DNA from: JALORV01 sp035429725
GTDB taxonomy: Bacteria; Pseudomonadota; Gammaproteobacteria; Burkholderiales; Burkholderiaceae_F
Assembly: GCA_035429725.1 (NCBI GenBank)
Contig: DAOMFI010000161.1
Span: 1 to 6,327 of the forward strand
DNA length: 6,327 nt
Direction: 5' to 3'
Shown: positions 1 through 4,683 of the stretch, piece by piece
Layout: each line of letters starts with the position of its first letter
Numbering within the stretch: the first letter of the stretch is position 1
Program-made: the position numbers and the translations under genes
The notes under the pieces: generated by a model
Told to the model about the DNA's origin: nothing
What the model saw: the letters and a program-made list of their open reading frames with translations, nothing else
The model's database searches: none

Positions 1-2
1 GC

Positions 3-218
3 AACGCCGTGCCCGGCGCGACCGTCAACGGCAACTGGAGCGGTGTCGTGAGCGGATCCGGCAGCGCGCTGACCGGGTCGGGCGGTGTGGCGTCCTTCAA
101 GTCGGCGCGGACGAAGGCCAGCGGCACCTTCACCTTCTCGGTGACCGGCGTGACGCTGTCAGGGTACCAGTACACACCCTCGAGCAACTCGGAGAGCAGC
201 GACAGCGCGACGCGTTAA
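3..218 (+). CDS. C-terminal end of an exported protein with a bacterial Ig-like domain (partial)
   Basis: The reading frame is open from the left edge to a TAA at 216-218, giving about 71 residues, so this is the tail of a longer gene. The GTG at 9 is an internal Val codon, not a credible start. The residues are rich in Gly, Ser and Thr with alternating hydrophobics, including the stretches GATVNGNWSG, GVASFKSART and GTFTFSVTGVTLSGYQY. This is the pattern of the Ig-like or fibronectin-like beta-sandwich often found at the C-terminus of secreted proteobacterial peptidases (S8 serine proteases, zinc metallopeptidases), where it helps secretion or stability. The ending YTPSSNSESSDS also fits that group. 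The catalytic part lies outside the window, so the peptidase assignment is inference; an adhesin or other secreted protein is possible. The gene converges on the hydrolase gene at 237 with an 18-bp gap. Confidence 0.7.
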   Translation, partial: NAVPGATVNGNWSGVVSGSGSALTGSGGVASFKSARTKASGTFTFSVTGVTLSGYQYTPSSNSESSDSATR

Positions 219-236
219 CGAGGCTGCGGGCGCGGC

Positions 237-1172
237 TCAGCTGTCGCGATTGGCCACGACGCCGTCGTGCCAGTCGGCCGCGCCGACGGCGACGAGTTCG
301 CGCACGCTGTTGGCAATCATTTCATCGAAGGGCTGCCGGAAGTAGCGCTGGTTGATCACCGTGAAGTAGCGCGCGCCAGCCAGGTGCTGCACCAGGCGGT
401 CAAACGGCAGCGAGCGCACATCCAGCAGGTAGAACTTGATCAGCACCTTCGCCACCTGCCGCGCATTGCGTGCCGGATCGGCGGCGAGGGCTGCAAGGCG
501 CTGGCGTGCGCGTAGCAGGGCGGCAGGGACGTCCCCAAACGGTGAACCGTGCCCGGGTATGACGAGCTGCGGGTCGAGACCTGCGATCAGGTCGAGCATC
601 GCGCCCTGTTCGGCAAAGCCCGAGTCACCTTCGATTTCAGGAAAGATCGCACCGAAGCCGTGTTGCCACAAGGCATCGGCTGAGATGAGCACGCGGTCAG
701 CGGCGTCCCACAGCACGATCGAGTGCGGATCGTGGCCGGGCGCCGCGAACACCTGCCAGTCGCGTTCGCCCATGTGCACGGTCGCACCGGGCCGAAGCAC
801 ATCGTCGTGGGCGAATCGCTCGCATTCCTGACCCGTCGCGCGGAAACTCAGGCGCTCTTCATCCCAGCGCGCGACGGCATCCGCGTGGCCGGGCGGTATC
901 GAGATGCGCGCGCCGGTGGTGCGCTGCAGGTGCGCATTGCCGCCACAATGGTCCGAGTGCAGATGAGTGTTGAAGATGCGAGTCAGCCTCCGGCCGCCTA
1001 GAGCGCTCTGCACGAGGGCCAGCGTCTGCGCGCGGTGGCTGATATAGCCAGTATCGACCAGGGTTGCTGTTTTCTCGTCGTCGAACAGAAGGACATTGTT
1101 CGACGACAGCCAGCCGCGCTCGAAGACCCGGATGGTCGGCGGGATCAGCGCGGAGGCCGCGGTCGTCTGCAT
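237..1172 (-). CDS. MBL-fold metallo-hydrolase
   Basis: A 311-residue protein of the metallo-beta-lactamase superfamily. The zinc-binding set is complete: HLHSDH at residues 70-75 (H70, H72, D74, H75), APGH with H147, SAD with D166, and IPGHG with H208. This predicts a dinuclear metal-dependent hydrolase in the cytoplasm; no signal peptide is seen. The substrate cannot be named from sequence; glyoxalase-II-like thioester or lactone hydrolysis is typical of such proteins. After H208 there is an extra helical domain of about 100 residues (about 215-311), a common C-terminal addition in this type. The start is taken as ATG at 1172-1170, because upstream in-frame residues are Arg-rich and overlap the DUF1289 gene in another frame, so they look non-coding. 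The start lies 19 nt after the DUF1289 stop, without a good Shine-Dalgarno, so coupling to the upstream gene is likely. Confidence 0.88.
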   Translation of the reverse strand: MQTTAASALIPPTIRVFERGWLSSNNVLLFDDEKTATLVDTGYISHRAQTLALVQSALGGRRLTRIFNTHLHSDHCGGNAHLQRTTGARISIPPGHADAVARWDEERLSFRATGQECERFAHDDVLRPGATVHMGERDWQVFAAPGHDPHSIVLWDAADRVLISADALWQHGFGAIFPEIEGDSGFAEQGAMLDLIAGLDPQLVIPGHGSPFGDVPAALLRARQRLAALAADPARNARQVAKVLIKFYLLDVRSLPFDRLVQHLAGARYFTVINQRYFRQPFDEMIANSVRELVAVGAADWHDGVVANRDS

Positions 1173-1185
1173 CGTTGCGGGTGTG

Positions 1186-1200
1186 CCGGCCTCAGGCCGG
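1186..1200. repeat. Perfect palindrome across the DUF1289 stop codon
   Basis: CCGGCCTCAGGCCGG is a 15-bp palindrome with a single central base. In the minus-strand mRNA it forms a 6-bp GC stem (CCGGCC/GGCCGG) whose three-base loop is exactly the UGA stop of the DUF1289 gene. It ends 13 nt before the ATG of the hydrolase gene. It could modulate coupling between the two genes or act as a weak terminator or attenuator; there is no T-tract after it. Confidence 0.45.
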
Positions 1201-1422
1201 TTTGCGGCGTGCGGCGATCCTCTGCCAGACCGCCTGCTTGTCAGCGTCGGAGTAGCGGCTCCAGTTGGCGATCTCGTCGATCGTGCGCGCGCAACCCTCG
1301 CACAGCTGCGTCCGGGGGTCCATGCGGCACACCGAGATGCACGGCGACGCAACTGGGGGGGTGGGGCGGGCAGAAGTGTCGGGATCGGGCACGCGTTGAT
1401 TTTCGCATGACGCTCGCAGCAT
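1192..1422 (-). CDS. DUF1289 domain-containing small Cys-rich protein
   Basis: A 76-residue protein matching the DUF1289 family: SPCISVCRMDP (26-36), LCEGCARTIDEIANWS (40-55) and a C-terminal stretch of the kind DADKQAVWQRI. Four conserved cysteines, C28, C32, C41 and C44 (spacing Cx3C-x8-Cx2C), suggest a small metal or iron-sulfur site. The biochemical role of the family is unknown to me, and I infer only a metal-binding fold. The start is uncertain: ATG at 1422-1420 has only a weak purine run (GACGGTGA) upstream, and GTG at 1392-1390 (residue 11) would also keep the whole domain. The gene is first in a two-gene minus-strand unit with the MBL-fold hydrolase, and its promoter must lie in the divergent region shared with the hemerythrin-like gene. 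Residues 1-25 look unstructured and vary in the family. Confidence 0.85.
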   Translation of the reverse strand: MLRASCENQRVPDPDTSARPTPPVASPCISVCRMDPRTQLCEGCARTIDEIANWSRYSDADKQAVWQRIAARRKPA

Positions 1423-1548
1423 TCACCGTCGCCGAGCCATTTAGGAAACTCTTACGGTTCGCTGAGGCAAGATTTAGCGACGGTCCGCCGCGTGGTTTCC
1501 TACAGTGACGGGAAATTCAGATTCCCGATTCCCAACCAGGAGAGCACG
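1423..1548. promoter_or_regulatory. Divergent intergenic region between DUF1289 and hemerythrin-like genes
   Basis: This 126-bp gap is less GC-rich than its flanks and must hold promoters for both directions. Two inverted arrangements stand out. TAGGAAAC (1442-1449) is perfectly inverted as GTTTCCTA (1495-1502), with centres 53 bp apart, close to five helical turns. GGGAA (1510-1514) and TTCCC (1522-1526) form a 17-bp imperfect palindrome just before the ribosome-binding site, and GATTCCC is directly repeated at 1520-1533. No convincing -35/-10 pair was found on the plus strand. On the minus strand TTGCCT (1470-1465) is a weak -35 candidate. Regulator identity is unknown. Confidence 0.5.
1538..1542 (+). 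promoter_or_regulatory. Ribosome-binding site fixing the hemerythrin-like start
   Basis: AGGAG lies 6 nt before ATG at 1549-1551. This favours that start over the GTG at 1492, whose extra 19 residues have no family resemblance and run through the palindromes of the leader. Confidence 0.8.
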
Positions 1549-2277
1549 ATGAACACGACTCAGCGGCACAACATCTATGTCCTGATCCACAAGGCCCTGA
1601 GGGCCTGCATGTCCGATGCGCTCGTCGCTGTGGGCCGCATGGATCCCCATGACGCAGGCGAGGTCGCGGCGACGGCGGCGTTGGTGCGGAATCTGCTGGA
1701 CTTCGCACGCCTGCACCTGCAGTCCGAGGAGGACTGGATTCACCCCGCCCTCGAGATGCGCCGGGCCGGCAGCAGCGCCGAGACGCGCGCCGATCACCTG
1801 CAGCACCGTGAGGCCTTCGTCATGCTCGAAACCTCGTTGCGGGCAGTGGAAGGCAGCACGGGTCCCGCGCGCGAGGTGGCGGCCTTGCGTCTGTATCGAC
1901 ACCTTGCTCTCTTCGTGGCCGACAACTTTCAGCATATGCACGTGGAGGAGACCGAGAACCACGCGACGCTGATCGAGTGCTATAGCGAAGGGGAAATTCT
2001 CGCGCTCGAAGGAAGCATCGTCGGGTCGCATACGCCGGCGGAGACCGCGATGGCGATGCGCTGGATGCTGCCGGCCGCGAGTGCACCGGAGCGGGCCGCG
2101 CTGCTGGGAGGAATGCGCCAGCACGCGCCAAAGCCCGCGTTCGAAGCGATACTCGCCTCGGTGCGTCCGCACCTGAGCGCGCCGGACTGGGCGAAACTCG
2201 AGGCCGCGCTCGACCTTCTGCCGGTGCAGAACGAGGTCGCCGTGCGCGCGCAGGCTGTCGAAGTCGATCCGGCCTAG
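1549..2277 (+). CDS. Hemerythrin-like (HHE) domain protein with C-terminal helical extension
   Basis: A 242-residue, mostly helical soluble protein. The first 145 residues form a hemerythrin/HHE four-helix bundle with a plausible di-iron ligand set: H14 in helix 1, H56-x3-E60 (HLQSE) in helix 2, H83/H86 (HLQH) in helix 3, and H129 with E133/E134 (HMHVEE) in helix 4. Such proteins bind a non-heme di-iron centre that carries or senses O2 or NO, or handles iron; which applies here cannot be decided from sequence. Residues about 160-225 form a second helical segment (SHTPAETAMAMRWM, then APERAALLGGM and LSAPDWAKLEAAL), longer than a minimal hemerythrin of about 115-140 residues. AGGAG 6 nt upstream supports the start. 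The stop codon TAG (2275-2277) overlaps the stop of the convergent regulator gene in a shared CTAG. The gene is alone on its strand, with its own divergent promoter region. Confidence 0.85.
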   Translation: MNTTQRHNIYVLIHKALRACMSDALVAVGRMDPHDAGEVAATAALVRNLLDFARLHLQSEEDWIHPALEMRRAGSSAETRADHLQHREAFVMLETSLRAVEGSTGPAREVAALRLYRHLALFVADNFQHMHVEETENHATLIECYSEGEILALEGSIVGSHTPAETAMAMRWMLPAASAPERAALLGGMRQHAPKPAFEAILASVRPHLSAPDWAKLEAALDLLPVQNEVAVRAQAVEVDPA

Positions 2278-2292
2278 CCGACTTCGGTCAGG
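2273..2292. repeat. Imperfect inverted repeat across overlapping convergent stops
   Basis: The 20 bp starting CCTAGCCGA and ending TCGGTCAGG is an imperfect palindrome covering both stop codons. On the plus strand it can fold as a hairpin, either CCG-ACTT-CGG or GAC-TTCG-GTC with a cUUCGg tetraloop. No T-tract follows in either direction, so a terminator role is only possible, not shown. Confidence 0.3.
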
Positions 2293-3614
2293 GTCAGTGG
2301 CCGTTGAACCGACAGGTGGAAGCGGCCACGTCCCGTCTTTTCGATCTGGATATCGGGTCCGCGTTCCTGCAGGCGGCGGACCAGCAGGATCAAGCGGGCC
2401 TCGAGGTTGTCGGTAATGTCGGGCAGGCGGATCGACGGATCGAGGCGCAGTTCCCGGTTGGTGAAGTCGGTGCGGCCTTCGACCAGAAAGTCGCGCACGA
2501 GCTTGCGGAAAATGGCGCCGGCGACACCTTTGATCAGGTATTCGTCGCCGATGAAGACGCTATGGTCCGCCGCGTAGTGGCGGACGACGAGCGGTGTTCC
2601 GCGCGGCGTCGGAGCGTGCTCCCTGCGGGCGGGCTCGTCGTCGGACGCGTCGGCCGCCTGCTGCAGCACGACGATGGTCGTCCCGAGCTGGGCGGCGATT
2701 GCCACCAGCGCGTCCTCGTCCTCCCAGCTGAAGCGCGCTTCCTGCGGGCTCTCGACGAAGAGTACGCCGACGGTGCAGCCGCTGACGCGCAGTGGAACGG
2801 CGAGCTGCGACCCCGGCGTGGTCAGGCCCGGCAAGGGAATCTCGGTTTCGAGCAGTTCGGCGAGACCATGGCGCTCGGCGCGCTCGCGCATCGTGCGGCT
2901 GTAGGCGTACTCGCTGGTGCCGTGCGCGATGCGGATTGCCGTGCCTTCGCGGGCCGCGACGCCGATGACCCCGTGCCCCAATCCGATCTCGGAGCCCACA
3001 CCCGAGGCCGGATAGCCGCGGCTGGCCACGGTGAACAGTCGCTCGTGGCTGCGGTCGATCAGCATCACCATGGCGTGCGTGATGCCGAGGTCGGCTTCGA
3101 GCACCGCGAGCACGTCGTCGAGGATCGTGTTCAGGTCCGACGCGCTCGCGAGCAGCGTCGAGACATGCCGGACTGCACCAAGCAGGCCGCTGCGTTCCGG
3201 CGGCGGCGCCAGTTCGGCGCCGGGCAGGTGCTCGATGCCGAGCACCTCGTAGACATCGGCTCCCTGCAGCTTGAAGACGCCGGCCATGCCGGTGTGCGAT
3301 GCAATGCCGGCCAGATGCGCCTTCATGCGCTCGAAGAGCCCGCCCGAGGTCTCCGTCCGCAAATAGCGGACCTGGAGCACATAGCGGGCCGCCGTGCGCG
3401 GGTCGAGCAGGAACACCGTGGCCTGCGGGTTCGCCAGGATGTTCTCGCGGGTCTTGTTGAAGAACTGGAACGACAGCGCGACATGCCGCCGGTCGACATA
3501 GTGGACCTGCGATACGTAGGTCAGGTTCGGTACGCCATCGGCGGCGCAGGTCGCGACCAGACTCGGCACCACGCCTTCCAGACAGGCGCGGATCGATTCG
3601 AGCGACGGCGTCAC
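2274..3614 (-). CDS. PNPOx-like / GAF / winged-helix-like fusion protein (putative sensor-regulator)
   Basis: A 446-residue soluble protein with three parts. Residues 1-135 look like a pyridoxamine-phosphate-oxidase-like split barrel (SLVATCAADGVPNLTYVSQ, FFNKTRENILANPQA, RYVLQVRYLRTE), a fold that binds FMN, F420 or heme. Residues about 148-320 are a GAF domain (DLNTILDDVLAVLEADLGI, then GLGHGVIGVAAREGTAIRI and SQLAVPLRVSGCTVGVLFVES), a small-molecule or redox-sensing fold. After a polar linker (321-340), residues 342-435 read like an OmpR-type winged helix: short strands, an AGAIFRKLVRDFLVEGR helix, FTNRELRLD, a DNLEARLILLVRRLQERG helix and a GRGRFHLSV wing. DNA binding is inference. The start is GTG at 3614-3612, overlapping the upstream TGA as GTGA, with GGAG 7 nt before. 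The open frame upstream to 3716 overlaps the previous gene and is not coding. Last gene of a three-gene operon; its TAG overlaps the hemerythrin-like stop. Confidence 0.8.
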   Translation of the reverse strand: MTPSLESIRACLEGVVPSLVATCAADGVPNLTYVSQVHYVDRRHVALSFQFFNKTRENILANPQATVFLLDPRTAARYVLQVRYLRTETSGGLFERMKAHLAGIASHTGMAGVFKLQGADVYEVLGIEHLPGAELAPPPERSGLLGAVRHVSTLLASASDLNTILDDVLAVLEADLGITHAMVMLIDRSHERLFTVASRGYPASGVGSEIGLGHGVIGVAAREGTAIRIAHGTSEYAYSRTMRERAERHGLAELLETEIPLPGLTTPGSQLAVPLRVSGCTVGVLFVESPQEARFSWEDEDALVAIAAQLGTTIVVLQQAADASDDEPARREHAPTPRGTPLVVRHYAADHSVFIGDEYLIKGVAGAIFRKLVRDFLVEGRTDFTNRELRLDPSIRLPDITDNLEARLILLVRRLQERGPDIQIEKTGRGRFHLSVQRPLTLTEVG

Positions 3615-4111
3615 GGCAGAACTCCGGACAGGCGGGCGCCGGCGCGCGGGCCGGGGGTCTGGGCGAAGGCGCTGCTCGGAACGAAGCGCACCGCTTGCAC
3701 CTGCGCCGGTGTGCACTCGAACACCTTACGGATCCAGGCTTCCGCGTAGCCGAGCGGACCCAGCTCCGCGACTGCGAGATCGCCATAGGCCCCGATGGCC
3801 GGCCAGTCGCCCTCCTCAAGCGCGCCGATCACGGCGCCTTCGCCCTTGAGCTGCAGGCTCCGATGCGTGTGCGGTTCGCTGAAGACCGCGGCTATCAGAC
3901 CGGAGGCACGGATATCGGCCAGCAGTCGCTCGGATTGACGCGCCACGACGAAGACCGCCACCCGCTGAGAGGCCGCGTGCACGCGAAAGCCCACGCAACG
4001 CACGACCGACGGAACACGGCCCGCGTTGCGCGAGGCCACCGAAACCATGACCCGATGCTGCAGAAACTCCAGCACATCTTGCGTCAGGATGCGTTCGCTC
4101 ATGGCGTTCAC
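3611..4111 (-). CDS. Pyridoxamine 5'-phosphate oxidase-like (FMN-binding split barrel) family protein
   Basis: A protein of about 166 residues that resembles the PNPOx-like split-barrel superfamily: DVLEFLQHRVMVSVASRNA with VPSVVRCVGFRV near the N-terminus, SERLLADIRASGLIAAVFSEP (about 60-80) and HTHRSLQLKGEGAV (81-94), the usual SLQLKG strand. Members bind FMN, F420 or heme; true vitamin B6 oxidase activity is unlikely, as it is shorter and lacks the usual C-terminal signature of that enzyme. The cofactor is not determined. The start is ambiguous: GTG at 4111-4109 overlaps the thioesterase TGA as GTGA, with GAGGGG only 3 nt before it. ATG at 4102-4100 (three residues later) has the same GAGGGG 12 nt before it. 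It sits between the thioesterase and the PNPOx-GAF fusion in a tightly coupled operon, so the two split-barrel proteins may form a heteromer or share a cofactor (inference). Confidence 0.75.
   Translation of the reverse strand: MNAMSERILTQDVLEFLQHRVMVSVASRNAGRVPSVVRCVGFRVHAASQRVAVFVVARQSERLLADIRASGLIAAVFSEPHTHRSLQLKGEGAVIGALEEGDWPAIGAYGDLAVAELGPLGYAEAWIRKVFECTPAQVQAVRFVPSSAFAQTPGPRAGARLSGVLP
3622..3625 (-). promoter_or_regulatory. Ribosome-binding site deciding the fusion protein start
   Basis: GGAG on the minus strand lies 7 nt before the GTG at 3614-3612, inside the end of the upstream PNPOx-like gene. It supports that GTG rather than the longer frame opening at 3716. Confidence 0.65.
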
Positions 4112-4536
4112 CGTCCCCTCGCCGGCCGCTTCGAGCTCAGCCGCTCGTTGAAGCGGTCGACATCGATGACGAAGCGCTCGTGCGTGCCTTCGGAAATGAG
4201 ATCGTGTCCGTCGTGAGCGCTCGCCTGGAAGCGCACCCGGCGTCCCTCGACTTCGATGACTTCGCAGCGCACGCGGATCGTGAGGCCTGGCGGAGTGGCG
4301 GCCAGGTGCGAGAAGCTGACATGAGTGCCGAGCGACTGCTCGCGTGGCCAGTCAAGATACGGTTTGATCGCCAGCTGGCACGCACCTTCCATCAGCCCGA
4401 CCAGGAAGCCGGTGGCAAAGACCTCCGGCATCTCGCTGAATTCGCGCCACTCGGGATACAGCTTGGGCACCGTCTTGCTGTCGGGGACGGTGTAATCGAA
4501 GACGAAGCTGATCCCAGGTTTCAGATCGGGGCTCAT
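4108..4536 (-). CDS. FlK-like hot-dog thioesterase
   Basis: A 142-residue protein closely resembling the fluoroacetyl-CoA thioesterase FlK of Streptomyces cattleya as I recall it. Shared blocks include SKTVPKLYPEW/HKTVRHLYPES, MPEVFATGFLVGLMEGAC, HLAATPPGLTIRV, SAHDG and EGTHERFVI. The FlK catalytic residues are present: T42 and E50 at the same numbers and H77 for FlK H76, displaced by a one-residue loop insertion (DWPREQ). Pocket residues V23, L26 and F33 also match, but the FlK lid residue F36 is Met here. The expected activity is hydrolysis of a small acyl-CoA in the cytoplasm; the substrate is not known and fluoroacetyl-CoA should not be assumed. The start ATG at 4536-4534 has GGAG 8 nt before it. 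First gene of the operon, overlapping the next by 4 nt (GTGA). Confidence 0.88.
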   Translation of the reverse strand: MSPDLKPGISFVFDYTVPDSKTVPKLYPEWREFSEMPEVFATGFLVGLMEGACQLAIKPYLDWPREQSLGTHVSFSHLAATPPGLTIRVRCEVIEVEGRRVRFQASAHDGHDLISEGTHERFVIDVDRFNERLSSKRPARGR

Positions 4537-4543
4537 GGGGTTG

Positions 4544-4548
4544 TCTCC
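4544..4548 (-). promoter_or_regulatory. Ribosome-binding site of the thioesterase operon
   Basis: GGAGA on the minus strand, 7-8 nt before the ATG at 4536-4534, is the clearest Shine-Dalgarno of this operon and fits its position as first gene. Confidence 0.65.
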
Positions 4549-4624
4549 GGCGAGCGCCGATTCTAGGGCCTATTGCCGCTGGCAGAATGCATGAGATTGG
4601 AATGCGACGCCCTGCCACGGCCGC

Positions 4625-4640
4625 TGGCGGCGCGCCGCCA
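4625..4640. repeat. Perfect 16-bp palindrome, candidate operator
   Basis: TGGCGGCGCGCCGCCA is a perfect, gapless palindrome about 44 bp before the reductase start and 89 bp before the thioesterase start. It is followed by AAAATT on the plus strand. Gapless dyads of this length in divergent promoters are typical of dimeric repressor sites; the binding protein is unknown. Confidence 0.45.
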
Positions 4641-4683
4641 AAATTGAGCGGTCCGCACGGTGTAAGGCCGCTGACAGCAGAAG

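Larger units (their letters stand above)
4537..4683. promoter_or_regulatory. Divergent intergenic region between thioesterase operon and aldo/keto reductase
   Basis: This 147-bp gap must carry promoters in both directions. It contains a perfect 16-bp palindrome (4625-4640) and three near-identical direct copies of GCCGCTGRC at 4575, 4620 and 4667, spaced 45 and 47 bp. TTGAGC (4644-4649) looks like a -35 element, but no properly spaced -10 follows it. No coding sequence is evident. Confidence 0.45.

Noticed and set aside
1173..1352. 60-residue N-terminal extension of the MBL hydrolase frame
   Set aside because: Arg-rich with no homology, and it overlaps the DUF1289 gene in another frame; the ATG at 1172 gives a normal N-terminus.
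1592..1606. Palindrome AGGCCCTGAGGGCCT inside the hemerythrin-like gene
   Set aside because: It falls in ordinary Ala-Leu-Arg-Ala codons well inside the gene; such GC-rich dyads arise easily and no regulatory role is suggested.
1474..2172. Minus-strand open frame opposite the hemerythrin-like gene
   Set aside because: His/Arg-rich shadow translation with no family resemblance; the plus-strand gene has a good Shine-Dalgarno and iron-ligand motifs.
2304..3749. Plus-strand open frame of 481 codons opposite the PNPOx-GAF fusion gene
   Set aside because: It is antisense to a gene with clear domain matches. Its translation is rich in Arg, Gln and Asp with no recognisable domain, as expected for a shadow frame in GC-rich DNA.
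2560..3819. Minus-strand open frame of 419 codons in another frame of the fusion gene
   Set aside because: Very Arg/Ala-rich, no domains, and it overlaps both PNPOx-type genes in the wrong frame.
4641..4666. TTGAGC...TGTAAG as a sigma70 promoter for the reductase
   Set aside because: The two hexamers are only 11 bp apart, far from the 16-18 bp required.
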